Assembly: GCF_007860125.1 (NCBI RefSeq)
Contig: NZ_SJPW01000004.1
Coordinates: 94,372-158,371 of the forward strand
Origin: Rubripirellula tenax
GTDB taxonomy: Bacteria; Planctomycetota; Planctomycetia; Pirellulales; Pirellulaceae
Length of the DNA stretch: 64,000 nucleotides
Direction of reading: 5' to 3'
Shown: positions 5,529 to 13,796 of the stretch, in pieces
Position numbering within the stretch: the stretch's first letter is position 1
Layout of the letters: each line of letters begins with the position of its first letter
The notes under the pieces: generated by a model
Told to the model about the DNA's origin: nothing
What the model saw: only the letters and a program-made list of their open reading frames with translations
Database searches by the model: none
Program-made: the position numbers and the translations under genes

Positions 5529-6908
5529 ATGTCGATGTTTGAGAAGCCATCGCAGGCTGAGCAGGAACTGAAATGGGCCAAGATTTGGTTCAAGCAGTTC
5601 AGTCACTTCCATAAACGCGGCGGCAAGGCGAATTGGGATTTTTCGCCGGACGATGTGATCCTGTTTCTGCGATCCAAACGTGACCAGCGGATGCCCGCTT
5701 GGAAGCGAATGAAGATCCTGAAGGGACTGCTCGTCTACCGTCGGTTCGAACAAGAACTGCCGATTGATCCGTTCTCTTTCATCGTCGAGAAGATGAAGGA
5801 AATCGTGGCAAATGAGCGGGCAAAGCAAGACGGATACGACACGATCGAGGATGTGGTTGGCGTGATTGATCCGACGGAGCCGGACGCGATCCAGCAGTTC
5901 AGGCGGGCCCTTCGCAAAGACGGCATGCGGTTACAGACGGAGCGTTCGTATGTCGGCAAGGTGAAAGCCTTCATGGCGGATCGTGGCCTACGTTGTCTGG
6001 CCGATTTTGCGTCGGTGCGAGCATCGGACGTCGAGGCTCATCTGACGGATCTTGCAGTCGACGGCAATGTTGCCGCGTCGACTCAGAACACGGCGTTCCA
6101 CGGCTTACTGAAGTTCTTTACGTTGGTGCTGAAGCGTGACATGGGGCCCATCGAAGCGATACGTGCGAGCAAGGGGAAGCAGGTGCCGACGGTGATGAGC
6201 ACTCGCGAGGTGGCGTCCGTTTTCGAGGGACTCGAGGGAGTTCATCTGACGATCGCCCAGTTGTTGTATGGATGTGGAATGCGGATCAGTGAGGCAATCC
6301 GTTTGCGGGTGAAGGATATCGACTTCGACAATCACTTGATCGAAATCCATGGTGCGAAAGGAGGCAAGAGTCGCCTAGTGCCGCTGCCGGATGAGTTGGT
6401 GGAACCGTTGCAGCGATTCGTCGAGTCCCGCCGGGCTCTTCACGAACATGACATTGCCAACGGTACGGCGTCGGTATGGTTGCCGTATGCGTTGCATCGC
6501 AAGTATCCGTCGGCTCATCGCGAGTTCCGCTGGCAGTACTTGTTTGCTTCGCATCGATTGTCGCGGGACCCTCGCACCGGCGAACGCCATCGGCACCACA
6601 TTCATTACGAAACATTTCCGCGACATTTGAAAGTGGCGGTTGATTCGGCGGGAATCGATAAGCACGTGACAAGCCACACGTTCAGGCACTGTTTTGCGAC
6701 ACACTTGCTTTGGTCGGGGACCGACATCCGAACGGTGCAGGAGCTGCTCGGGCACAGCGACGTCAAGACGACGATGATTTACACCCACGTGATGAACCGG
6801 CCGGGCGTGCGGATCGTTAGCCCGCTGGATCGACTGTCGGAGGCAACCGGCCGGCAGCCCGCGGGGAAAAGTTACCAGGAAGGCCGGATCGCCTACGCGG
6901 CGGGCTGA
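5529..6908 (+). CDS. intI: Integron integrase (IntI family) with extended N-terminus
   Basis: A tyrosine recombinase that would recombine attI and attC sites to insert or excise cassettes. Catalytic elements are visible: Arg in CGMRISEA (residue about 252), Lys in HGAKGGKSR, HTFRH, LGHSDVKTT, and the nucleophile Tyr in MIYTHV (about 418). Between box I and box II it has the insert diagnostic for IntI over XerC/D: an ALHRKYPSAHREFRWQY block, then DPRTGERHRHH. The ATG at 5529 is preceded by GAGGGAG; an upstream TTG (5481) is less likely. At 459 aa it is over 100 residues longer than typical IntI (about 320-340). The extra N-terminal part (about 1-110) looks like an additional SAM-like core-binding domain before the usual one. 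From memory, Rhodopirellula baltica also has a chromosomal IntI. Confidence 0.92.
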   Translation: MSMFEKPSQAEQELKWAKIWFKQFSHFHKRGGKANWDFSPDDVILFLRSKRDQRMPAWKRMKILKGLLVYRRFEQELPIDPFSFIVEKMKEIVANERAKQDGYDTIEDVVGVIDPTEPDAIQQFRRALRKDGMRLQTERSYVGKVKAFMADRGLRCLADFASVRASDVEAHLTDLAVDGNVAASTQNTAFHGLLKFFTLVLKRDMGPIEAIRASKGKQVPTVMSTREVASVFEGLEGVHLTIAQLLYGCGMRISEAIRLRVKDIDFDNHLIEIHGAKGGKSRLVPLPDELVEPLQRFVESRRALHEHDIANGTASVWLPYALHRKYPSAHREFRWQYLFASHRLSRDPRTGERHRHHIHYETFPRHLKVAVDSAGIDKHVTSHTFRHCFATHLLWSGTDIRTVQELLGHSDVKTTMIYTHVMNRPGVRIVSPLDRLSEATGRQPAGKSYQEGRIAYAAG

Positions 6909-7405
6909 ATCGTCCAACAGCCTGCTGTGTCGAACGGGCAGAAATTTTGAGTGCGATCGCGAATTCTTCACAGGTTTGCTTTACGCCATCCAGATGGCGG
7001 CATCGAAACGCCGTCGGCTCTGTGAAGCTGTCGTCAGTCGACACCTGTTAAGCGGTTGATCTGCCAACGCGTGGAAGGGTGCGAATCATTGTCGGCAATT
7101 CTGACGTCGGATGTTGGTTCGGCTGAAACTCGCCTTCGACTTGGGGTTGGCTTCCCAAGTGCATCGAAATTCGACAGAACCTTCGCGGACGTAACACGCA
7201 ACCGGAACTGCCCCTTCTTGGACCGGGCTATTTGATGGCCACGATGAGCCTTCGCCGAAGACGCGTAACCTCCCGGAGGCCGGCAGTTGCGTTATCAATG
7301 GCTTCGGCATTTTGTCGTTTGGCTCGATCTTTGGATTTACCGGTTGTTATTACTGGCTCTTTTCGTGGTCCGCACGGGGCGGCGATCGCAATCTCAACTA
7401 TAGCG
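6909..7405. other. Intergenic stretch behind intI, nothing identified
   Basis: There is no attC-like arm sequence here, so the cassette array is on the other side of intI only. A 74-aa minus-strand frame (7086-7310) and a plus-strand frame (7232-7510) are open, but neither has a ribosome-binding site or a recognisable pattern. I call no gene. Confidence 0.4.
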
Positions 7406-7696
7406 TTACAACTCGGTCTGGATCATCTGAAGGTGACGCACCGCTGCGAAGACCAATTGAAGTTTTTCTTCGAGCTCCGTGTTCAATCGTTCAACTTCAA
7501 TCGTTTTTGAAAAACCTTTTACCCTCAAGAAGTAACGCTTTCCCCGCTGCTTGACGACAGCCTTTGGATTGAGAAGGGTTCCAAACCTTCCAGCTCCTTC
7601 GAGGCTTCTCCATCGAGACCCGTCGTATAGCTCGTACACATTTCCCATGAATGACCCTTCAAAAGTTCCGTAAATGTATGAGTCGCTAATTACCAT
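7406..7696 (-). CDS. Small G-x-F-x-G family protein, paralogue 1
   Basis: This 96-aa protein starts at ATG 7696 (MVISDSYIYGTFEG). The core pattern is GTFEG, then VYELYDGSRWRSLEG, then a Lys-rich strand AVVKQRGKRYFLRVKG and KTIEVERL. The same order (GxFxG-W, Y-x-L-x-x-G-x-x-W, then a strand ending in LxVxG and V-x-R) occurs in the proteins at 7871-8128 and 10606-10971. It matches, from memory, a widespread uncharacterised family of small SH3-like beta-barrel proteins with the pattern GDFEGW, then NGQxWxQ, then YxYxYxP. This copy has a C-terminal helix (LNTELEEKLQLVFAAVRHL) the others lack. Function is unknown. Confidence 0.6.
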   Translation of the reverse strand: MVISDSYIYGTFEGSFMGNVYELYDGSRWRSLEGAGRFGTLLNPKAVVKQRGKRYFLRVKGFSKTIEVERLNTELEEKLQLVFAAVRHLQMIQTEL

Positions 7697-7870
7697 CTTG
7701 TTCTGCTGCTTTAAATATGAGTAACGGAAGGTCTCGTTGAGCATTCTGCCCAACAGTCTTGGAATGTCTTACGGTTAGTCGATTCGCCATTCCGTTGGCC
7801 GGTATTATCAATCGAGTGTTGCTTGGATGTCGTCAAATCGGTCGTCGATTGACGCTTTGGCAATCTGGAA

Positions 7871-8128
7871 TTAGGCTCCGGGCCGACCATCGAAATCGCT
7901 GGAAATGGGAAGCCCAGTGATGAGCACTTCTCGGCGACCTTCCCCTGCGATCGACAGAAAACACCGCTTGCTCATCACCAACAAAGCCGCTTCCGGCTGA
8001 TGACGATAGCTCCGGGATTCCAAACCCGACGCCAACGTGCAGCTCATACCGTTTCGAAGCAGGTACTGCACGTCGCGGCGCCAACCATTGAAATCGCCGA
8101 CGACGGCAGTCTGGACATAGTCGAACAT
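7871..8128 (-). CDS. Small G-D-F-x-G-W family protein, paralogue 2
   Basis: This 85-aa protein starts at ATG 8128 (MFDYVQTAVVGDFNGW). It shows GDFNGW, VQYLLRNGMSC, SYRHQPEAALLV, FLSIAGEGRREVLITG, collinear with its two neighbours. The Trp that normally follows the NG turn is replaced (NGMSC). A longer frame to 8233 adds 35 residues without homology to the paralogues, so the shorter start is preferred. No signal peptide is present, so it is probably cytoplasmic. Function unknown. Confidence 0.55.
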   Translation of the reverse strand: MFDYVQTAVVGDFNGWRRDVQYLLRNGMSCTLASGLESRSYRHQPEAALLVMSKRCFLSIAGEGRREVLITGLPISSDFDGRPGA

Positions 8129-8447
8129 AGTATGGCGACCTGCATGTCGGGCCCGAAAATACCCCAGAGGCACGCACGTCGTGCCATTCAAGGGATGAGT
8201 GTTGGGTTTTATCTGGCAACCACCGATCCGCAAAATACGTAACGCGGTAAGAGTTCAAGCACACTTGCTTTGCGAAGTTGCGGCTGCGTCACGCACCGAC
8301 CAAACGCCAAGTAAGGTGCGTGCTCGCCACGCACCACCACGGCTTGCTTAGAGGCGGCGCCTGATGCGTGACGGGCACGCACCCTACCTGAACTATCAGC
8401 ATCGCTACTTGATACCGTTGGACTCAGTGGCCCACGTCGTGATGGGA

Positions 8448-9275
8448 TCAAGTTCCGGTCGAGGACTGGTGATTTCTCCGCAGGTCGGCCATCGGCGGCA
8501 GATTCCGAATTGTGAAACCAAATCGATGCACGCCTTCAATGGCGTAGTCACTTGCGGCGGTTTGAATCAGATCTTGATAGACAAGGCAATTGGCTGCTTG
8601 GCGGCTGTAACGGGCGTGAATGACGTCACCAGAAACGCTATCAAGTTCGAGCAGCTCTGTCGCGAGTTCGTCAACGCATCTCCATACCACCGGATCGCGT
8701 AGAAGCTCCTCGGCAATTGTCGCACAGTGATCCAGTAGCAACTGCACGTCATCCCGGTCTGCTCCCAGAAACAAGCGAGCGGCTCCTACAGCGGATTCGT
8801 AGTCTTCGTATACGCCGATTCCGTCGTAGTCCTCCTCAAACAGCCCTCGTTCTATTTGATCGTCAAGATCAAGATCACCGAAGAATTCTGCTAAAGGCCC
8901 TATGCCGCGGCGAGCGCTCAGCTGGTTTGGTGAATCGTCGTCGACTTCGAAATCGAGATCCTGGGACAAAATGAGAAGTCGATGCTCCGCTGCAAAGCCG
9001 GCATAGCAATTGACGATATACCGAACGACGGTCCGTTCAATTACATCATCCGGAAGTCCCTCGTAGATGAAAGTTTCAATGTCGCACAGCATCAGGGAAA
9101 ATCCCGGTTTCAGCTTTGTCAGTCCAAGCTCTTCTTCGGTTCGGCCGGTAATGGTCGCAAAGTCAATACACTCGCCATCGCCAAACAAACAGAAGATGAT
9201 TGCGTGTGCAGCTTCGTGATACGCGGTATCTCGCCGCACTCCTAGGTCAACATCTTCAATTTCAACGCTACTCAT
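8448..9275 (-). CDS. Free-standing FtsH-like (M41-type) metallopeptidase domain protein
   Basis: This 275-aa protein starts at ATG 9275, chosen because AAGGAGG lies 6 nt upstream; an upstream frame to 9353 is not needed. Near residues 19-27 it has AYHEAAHAI, a zinc-binding HEXXH motif of the type seen in FtsH peptidase domains (HEAGHA). A later segment, IVNCYAGFAAEH, matches the second helix (AGxxAE) of M41 peptidases. There is no AAA+ domain and no membrane segment. The protein is very acidic (FGDLDLDDQIERGLFEEDYDG). It could be a small cytoplasmic protease or a catalytically altered relative. It stands alone between the small paralogues. Confidence 0.6.
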   Translation of the reverse strand: MSSVEIEDVDLGVRRDTAYHEAAHAIIFCLFGDGECIDFATITGRTEEELGLTKLKPGFSLMLCDIETFIYEGLPDDVIERTVVRYIVNCYAGFAAEHRLLILSQDLDFEVDDDSPNQLSARRGIGPLAEFFGDLDLDDQIERGLFEEDYDGIGVYEDYESAVGAARLFLGADRDDVQLLLDHCATIAEELLRDPVVWRCVDELATELLELDSVSGDVIHARYSRQAANCLVYQDLIQTAASDYAIEGVHRFGFTIRNLPPMADLRRNHQSSTGT

Positions 9276-9990
9276 GATCGCCTCCTTCAAGTGGATCTTT
9301 TGATTCGGGCTAACGATTGCTATGCCAGCCCAAGGGATAGACTTTGAAATCATTCTTAGTTTCCTCTTCGGCGACGCCGGTGTGAATGAGTATTTGCATT
9401 ACGCATCGCAGATCGAATCGCCTTATACTTAGGTGTACACGACCGTCCGTGTTCTCCAAGTCCAGTTCGTCGTCCCGCCTCGTTGTTGCGTGAACCAGCA
9501 TTGTCAAGCGAGTGATCGGGCCTTGCCTTGTCGCGTCAAAATTGGCACCCCTGTCCTTTCCTGCTCCCTCTTTTCCTGGTCGCGTCGCGGCTTTGGTGCG
9601 CCCATTTTGTTGAACGAATCGATCTCGCTGGACTTTCCGCGGCTGTGGGATGACCGGACACTGGCTTTGTCGGTTGCTCGGAAAGTGACCAGCAATTGCG
9701 ACGCGCGATCCGAAGGTCCGACTTCGGGAATCGCTCGGCGACGAATTGCTAGTGCCTCGTGGCCGCGGCCGGCTTCCTCTTGCCCAGGCACGTGCCTGGG
9801 ACAAGTGAGATGGAATTCGTAGGGCAGTGGAAGTATCCTGTGGGGACGATGTAGCCATTTTGAATCCGTTACGTGGAAGTTCACTCATTGGTGTATCAAT
9901 GGGTCGCTCGATTTCTTACAAAGCGACAGTCAATCATCCGTTATTGTTCGAATCCAACCGCCAGTGCCGCCGGCGAAGGCCTCATTTGCC
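9276..9990. other. 715-bp intergenic region with a palindromic repeat
   Basis: No supported gene. The open frames on both strands (9310-9888, 9433-9822, 9504-9884) are Arg, Pro and Ser-rich and shadow each other. It contains CCCAGGCACGTGCCTGGG (9783-9800), an 18-bp perfect palindrome that recurs at 18011. Near 9943-9965, GTTCGAATCC resembles a tRNA T-loop, but the flanking bases do not form the stem. Confidence 0.45.
9783..9800. repeat. 18-bp palindrome, copy 1 of a dispersed element
   Basis: CCCAGGCACGTGCCTGGG is a perfect inverted repeat, extended by CTTG on the left and ACAAG on the right with one mismatch. The identical 18-mer is the centre of the 38-bp palindrome at 18001-18038. This is REP-like or a mobile palindrome. 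Confidence 0.7.
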
Positions 9991-10548
9991 ATGACAAACC
10001 AGAGTTCGGTACCAGACTTGATTTCAGTCTCAACGAAGGGTTTGAAGCAATTACTGTCGAAAAGACTTAATGCAGCAAACGAGTCAGCCGAGGAGTATCT
10101 GCGGAGACTCATCGAAAACGACTTGGGCATTGCAGCCAAACCTACCGCTGTGAGCCATCGTGGCAGGGAAGCGTCTGGTAGTAGAACAATCCAGTGGCGT
10201 GCGATCGCGGCGACGGATGGAAAGTACGAGGTGAGTGACCGGGGAGCAGTGAGGCGTACGGGATCGACGAAAAAGCTATCGGTCCAATTTCGTCGTGGAC
10301 GTGCCGTCGTCCATTTGCAGGTAGCCAGCGCCACGAAGACGTTCATTGTTCGCCGGCTTGTCGCGGACGCATTTCTGGGCCCGCTTCCGCCCGGTTGCTG
10401 GGTGATGCACCGAGACGGAAACATGAGGCGTCTTTCCGTTTCAAATCTGATCGTCGTTCCTGCCGGCGAAGGGCCGGTGAAGGCGGCTGAATTGACCACG
10501 CAGCGGGCGGCGAAAGCCCGCCGCAAGAAATCTAAAACGAACACTTGA
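9991..10548 (+). CDS. NUMOD4/HNH-type DNA-binding protein
   Basis: The 185-aa protein starts at ATG 9991; a GTG 9 codons earlier is possible. The N-terminus (MTNQSSVPDLISVSTKGLKQ) carries a helical piece, NESAEEYLRRLIENDLG. The middle matches a NUMOD4 motif: IQWRAIAATDGKYEVSDRGAV, that is, W-x-x-I-x-x-x-x-G-x-Y-x-V-S-x-x-G-x-V. It is followed by the HNH-type half-motif VRRLVADAFLGPLPPGCWVMHRDGN and SNLIVVP. Such domains occur in phage and homing-type endonucleases. Only one HNH half with His and Asp/Asn is visible and the C-terminus is a basic tail (AKARRKKSKT), so nuclease activity is uncertain. It stands alone on this strand among minus-strand genes. Confidence 0.7.
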   Translation: MTNQSSVPDLISVSTKGLKQLLSKRLNAANESAEEYLRRLIENDLGIAAKPTAVSHRGREASGSRTIQWRAIAATDGKYEVSDRGAVRRTGSTKKLSVQFRRGRAVVHLQVASATKTFIVRRLVADAFLGPLPPGCWVMHRDGNMRRLSVSNLIVVPAGEGPVKAAELTTQRAAKARRKKSKTNT

Positions 10549-10605
10549 GATCTCACGGCGACGTTCAGGTGACTCGCCACTGGCATCGCTTTGAACGGTC
10601 TCCAA

Positions 10606-10971
10606 TCAATGGACGACGGCTGGAGGCGCAGCCGCAAGCGGCGGCGTGCTCATGACTTTCGCGTAGTGTGGCGACGTCAACAGGTGGCAAAGTGCGGCTG
10701 CTTTTTCGATGTCAATGGACAAGAACGACGACCATTCGCTGCGTTCTCTAGCACGTGTCACCGGCGTTGCCTCACGACGCCCCTGGCCTTGAACATGCAG
10801 GGTGTGCTTGCCGTTCTCGAATCGGACTTCGACTTCTGGTTCGTAGGCGTACGCCTTCGTTTCTTTTTGCGAATGCGTCCTCCAGCATGTCTTGTCGTGC
10901 AGGATGTAGATATCGCCAGATCGCCATCCCATGAAATCACCGACCAGCTTCGTCTGATACTGAGCAATCAT
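10606..10971 (-). CDS. Small G-D-F-x-G-W family protein, paralogue 3
   Basis: This 121-aa protein starts at ATG 10971 (MIAQYQTKLVGDFMGWRSG). It is the best match of the three to the family pattern: GDFMGW, DIYILHDKTCWRT, AYAYEPEVEVRFENGKHTLHVQGQG. The C-terminal third (SEWSSFLSIDIEKAAALCHLLTSPH and an Ala/Pro tail) differs from the others. It is probably a small soluble beta-rich protein. Function is unknown; three copies within 3.6 kb suggest local duplication or repeated acquisition. Confidence 0.6.
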   Translation of the reverse strand: MIAQYQTKLVGDFMGWRSGDIYILHDKTCWRTHSQKETKAYAYEPEVEVRFENGKHTLHVQGQGRREATPVTRARERSEWSSFLSIDIEKAAALCHLLTSPHYAKVMSTPPLAAAPPAVVH

Positions 10972-11235
10972 CGTATTCTCTCGTCAAATTGGCTCTGCCT
11001 CTAAATCGGGCTGCGAATGGGCGATCGCCGTTTCTACTTATGAGCCGACGGTTTGTTTCTACACGCCGTTCATGGTTTGCCAAAATTCGTTTCGAGTAAT
11101 AGCGTACGACGACTCTGTGATTCCGCCGAAAAACAATTCCTTGGACACGGAGTACCAATCATGTAACCAAGTCTCGCGGACAATTGCCGATGATCGGCAA
11201 CCAGCTCAGACATTACCGCGGGGGTTGATGGCGGG

Positions 11236-12021
11236 TCAGAGGTCTTGTACGGATCGCTGGAACCGACGGGTTGCCCGTTCCGCCAAGGATCGAAAATGGT
11301 TTGCGTCACCCGCTCTTTGATAGCTGCGGGCGGCAAGAACGCTACATCGCAGCGCATCAAGCCAAGCGATCGCGGCGATCTCGGCTCGCATTTGCTGAAT
11401 CATGCCACCATCACTTCGATCCATGATCTCGGCGACCCGATGATCAATCTCAAGCCGCGTCGCCTGAGATAACAAAATGTCCCCGCAGGTTAGTTCGTCA
11501 ATCACCATTCGTTTGACGGATTCAACGACGCGAAAGAGTGATCGCAAAAGATCGGGTGCAAGTTCAGTCAGTCGGTCGAGTTCGCTGGATGCCGCCGCGT
11601 CACCTCGCTTGGCTGCACGTCGAAGTTCGTTGAACGCATGAAATTTAGGAATCGATTCCAAAGCCATTTCGATCGTTTCGTCGGCATCGACTCCGTCGGC
11701 TTGCGCCTCATTCAGATCGCATTTCATATCGCTTTGAAGTCTAAGGCAATTCGTTATCAACTTGGAAAGGACCCTGCGCACGTTTGACGCGGAAGCCAGG
11801 ATCAGCATTTTGGTTTCGATGGACTGACTGATCCGTCGATCAGCAACCGCCAAGCGTACATTCGCGGCTCGCTCGGCTTTCCGGAGTCTTTCGGTTCGAA
11901 AGACTAAAGAGGCAACGGGATCGTCGACTGCGCCGATGTGGGAACCGACCAACTTTTCGCCGACCCTTTTCGTCGCTCTGATATAGGACCATCGCCCTAC
12001 GATTCGAACATTATGCGACAT
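11236..12021 (-). CDS. Unknown protein, second gene of a coupled pair
   Basis: This 261-aa protein starts at ATG 12021, overlapping the stop of the upstream gene by 11 nt (ATGTCGCATAA), an arrangement typical of translational coupling. The frame is open upstream, but that part lies inside the neighbouring gene. The protein is helical and charged (RTERLRKAERAANVRLAVADRR; KRGDAAASSELDRLTEL; VIDELTCGDILLSQATRLEIDHRVAEI). It has no membrane segment and no recognised domain. It probably acts with the product of the upstream gene. Confidence 0.6.
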   Translation of the reverse strand: MSHNVRIVGRWSYIRATKRVGEKLVGSHIGAVDDPVASLVFRTERLRKAERAANVRLAVADRRISQSIETKMLILASASNVRRVLSKLITNCLRLQSDMKCDLNEAQADGVDADETIEMALESIPKFHAFNELRRAAKRGDAAASSELDRLTELAPDLLRSLFRVVESVKRMVIDELTCGDILLSQATRLEIDHRVAEIMDRSDGGMIQQMRAEIAAIAWLDALRCSVLAARSYQRAGDANHFRSLAERATRRFQRSVQDL

Positions 12022-12883
12022 CTTCAGGACTTGGCCAACATTTTTCGATTTCTTCAAAACCGTCATCAGTCTTGATTTGCGATTCTTGATGGTCGTGGAG
12101 AACCCAGTGAGCGAGTTCGTCCAGTACTCGTTGATCGGTTTCGAAGCGGAGACCACCGGTGGTAGGCCTCGAAAATTCTTCGTCCGACCCCAACTGATGC
12201 AGCGCACTCACCTGCCGCAAACTCAAATTTTGCATCGGTTGAAATGATTGGAAATCGAGTTCGAGTTGTACGCGCTGCCGACCAACTTCAGTCGACATAT
12301 CATGGTGGATACCGACTCCGACAAAGCGGTAGTGGACCAGATAGTGCTCGCATACGATGGGGCCGCCCCGATAAGAGTTTTGTAGGATTACTGAGGTCAG
12401 CGACACCGGCTCCCCATTATGACCATCGAAGACGTGGCTTGCGATCCAAGATCTTGCATTCATCTTGCCGATGACATCAAAAAATAGCTGAATGTAGGTT
12501 TCGACGGCGTGCGAGCTCACGTTACTAAGTGCGGCAATACGCTCGGTCGGCTGCTTGGACAATAGCCTTGCCTCGACCTGAAGCCGAAGCTCTGCGTTTT
12601 CATGAATCTCAACCGCACCGGTAAAATCGTGTTCTGTCGTATGCCTATGTGTCACGTGCCCGTCTTTCGATGTTTGAAGCCATCGTGCCGCCGACAATGT
12701 GAATTCATCATCTTGCAAATCCGACTTCATTTCCAGCTTGCGGGCAAGTCGGTTCGCTCGGACCCATCGCCAACGTGGTCCGTGCAACATTTCGCCGACG
12801 TAGGATGCATGCACCGTTGAAGGCTCTGATTTTTCGTTGTTGGTGTGGTTTTCTAGATCTGATTCTCGCGCCGAAGTTGCCAT
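12011..12883 (-). CDS. Unknown protein with a helix-turn-helix-like centre
   Basis: This 290-aa protein is the first gene of a two-gene minus-strand operon. A central segment, ARLLSKQPTERIAALSNVSSHAVETYIQLFFDVIGKMNARSW (about residues 106-147, quoted in parts: ARLLSKQPTERIAALSNV, then SSHAVETYIQLFFDV), looks like a helix-turn-helix followed by a planctomycete-typical YxxLFFxV helix. From memory, similar segments occur in planctomycete proteins of unknown function with the form LAGQPxEEIA, then YExLFFNV. Later there is an aromatic region (VCEHYLVHYRFVGVG). No catalytic motif is visible. It could be a DNA-binding or element-maintenance protein. Confidence 0.6.
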   Translation of the reverse strand: MATSARESDLENHTNNEKSEPSTVHASYVGEMLHGPRWRWVRANRLARKLEMKSDLQDDEFTLSAARWLQTSKDGHVTHRHTTEHDFTGAVEIHENAELRLQVEARLLSKQPTERIAALSNVSSHAVETYIQLFFDVIGKMNARSWIASHVFDGHNGEPVSLTSVILQNSYRGGPIVCEHYLVHYRFVGVGIHHDMSTEVGRQRVQLELDFQSFQPMQNLSLRQVSALHQLGSDEEFSRPTTGGLRFETDQRVLDELAHWVLHDHQESQIKTDDGFEEIEKCWPSPEDVA

Positions 12884-13121
12884 GATGTTGGCCTCATTTT
12901 AAAAGGTTTTGTAAGTGTGGTCGGGATGACTGGTGCAGATCAATGCCTGCGCTAGCCAACTCCACGGCACGAATCTATCGCGCATTCCGCGATCGCAAAA
13001 AAAGGCGCGGGATTGAGTGTTCGCGTTGACGAGTCTGCAGAATCATCGATGCGAGACAGCCTGTTTGCTGTTTTTCAGCAACCGCACCTGAATTCCGTCG
13101 TAATCTGCGCTACATCTAGGT

Positions 13122-13145
13122 GACGGTGGCACTGTAGCCACCGTC
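13122..13145 (+). terminator. Hairpin before the DUF1257 gene
   Basis: GACGGTGGC (13122-13130) pairs perfectly with GCCACCGTC (13137-13145) around a 6-nt loop, followed by GTTACCTTTCTTCC. It sits 33 nt upstream of the first gene of the plus-strand module, so it could be a leader attenuator or a boundary terminator. Confidence 0.5.
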
Positions 13146-13177
13146 GTTACCTTTCTTCCAACTCTTTGGAGACGTTT

Positions 13178-13546
13178 ATGTCGCATGTGGTGCAAATTAA
13201 GACTCAGGTTCGGGACGCTGCGGCGGTTCGGGCGGGGTGCTCTCGACTGGGGCTCGATGCGCCGGTTGAGGGCGAAGTGAAGTTGTTCAGCGAGACCGTG
13301 ACCGGGCTCGCTGTTCGATTGAAAGACTGGCGGTACCCGGTTGTGTTCGACACCACGACCGGCGAATCCAAATTCGACAACTACCAGGGCCGATGGGGGC
13401 GGCAGGATCGTTTGGACGAGTTCCTGCAGGCCTACGCGGTTGAGAAGACCAAGATCGAAGCCGGCCGCAAAGGCTATTCGGTCGCCGAACAACGCTTGGC
13501 CGATGGTTCCATCAAAGTGTCGCTTCTGGTCGGGGGTGCCTCTTGA
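13178..13546 (+). CDS. DUF1257 (Ycf35-like) protein
   Basis: The 122-aa product begins MSHVVQIKTQVRD, the hallmark of DUF1257/Ycf35 (MSHF-x-x-IKTQ-x-RD), and ends with the conserved pattern EFLQAYAVEKTKIEAGRKGYSV, then IKVSLLVG. Ycf35 is encoded in red-algal plastids and cyanobacteria; its biochemical role is not established. ATG 13178 is preceded by GGAG. The stop TGA overlaps the TTG start of the next gene by 4 nt (TTGA), so the two are translationally coupled. It is the first gene of a plus-strand module with a DUF2997 protein and a Ycf46-like AAA+ ATPase. The molecule is small and acidic with no signal peptide, so it is probably cytoplasmic. Confidence 0.85.
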   Translation: MSHVVQIKTQVRDAAAVRAGCSRLGLDAPVEGEVKLFSETVTGLAVRLKDWRYPVVFDTTTGESKFDNYQGRWGRQDRLDEFLQAYAVEKTKIEAGRKGYSVAEQRLADGSIKVSLLVGGAS

Positions 13547-13737
13547 AAACCATTGACGTGATCGTCTCGCCCGTGGGTGCTTCTCGCATCGAGACGAATG
13601 GATTCACCGGCGATCAATGCCGGCAAGCGAGTGCGTTCTTGGAGCAGGCCCTCGGGCTGGCCGAGAATGAACGCCTCAAAGCGGAGTTCTACAAAACCGA
13701 AGTCCGCGATCACCAACAAGCCCGGCAGTCGTCTTAG
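13543..13737 (+). CDS. DUF2997 protein
   Basis: This 64-aa protein starts at TTG 13543 within the stop of the DUF1257 gene. Its sequence runs KTIDVIVSPVGASRIETNGF, then GDQCRQASAFLEQALGL. This is the DUF2997 pattern (K-x-I-x-V-x-V-x-P-x-G, then T-x-GF-x-G-x-x-C-x-x-A-x-x-x-LE). From knowledge of the families, DUF2997 genes very often follow DUF1257 genes, so the pair probably forms a functional unit. A conserved Cys is near residue 26. Function unknown. A hairpin overlaps the last codons. Confidence 0.82.
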   Translation: MKTIDVIVSPVGASRIETNGFTGDQCRQASAFLEQALGLAENERLKAEFYKTEVRDHQQARQSS

Positions 13738-13757
13738 CACGCTGACCGGGCTTTTCT
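13718..13757 (+). terminator. Hairpin with U-tract after the DUF2997 gene
   Basis: AAGCCCGG (13718-13725) pairs with CCGGGCTT (13746-13753), with a further CAG/CTG pairing inside, followed by TTCTTTTC. The 5' arm overlaps the end of the DUF2997 coding sequence. It resembles a Rho-independent terminator. Because the AAA+ gene follows in the same direction, it may only attenuate. Confidence 0.6.
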
Positions 13758-13796
13758 TTTCAACGAACACCAACTTGTCCCAGGAGGACACACACA

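Larger units (their letters stand above)
1..6908. mobile_element. Chromosomal integron: intI plus minus-strand cassette array
   Basis: An IntI-type integrase on the plus strand (5529-6908) is preceded by an array of eight attC-like imperfect palindromes and about nine gene cassettes, all readable on the minus strand, that is, away from intI. This divergent layout is the canonical integron architecture. The attC sites share a left arm close to RAACG-n6-ATCACCGGGTGGCGG and a right arm close to CCGCCACTCCGGTGCAT-n5-GGTT. Such homogeneity within one array is typical of sedentary chromosomal integrons. The left end of the array lies outside the window because the last cassette (GNAT) is cut. The cassette ORFs are mostly unknown small proteins, as usual for environmental cassettes. 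Confidence 0.88.

Noticed and set aside
1-6908. CRISPR array reading of the repeated elements
   Set aside because: The repeats are about 88-bp imperfect palindromes at irregular 0.4-1.1 kb spacing that enclose ORFs, not short repeats with uniform spacers; they fit attC sites.
7675-7710. GTTCTGCTGC, identical to an attC right edge
   Set aside because: No pairing left arm exists at the expected distance (the sequence there is coding), so it is not an attC.
9940-9975. tRNA-like segment GTTCGAATCC
   Set aside because: The bases flanking the T-loop-like sequence do not pair into a T stem and no acceptor or anticodon arm forms, so at most it is a decayed tRNA fragment.
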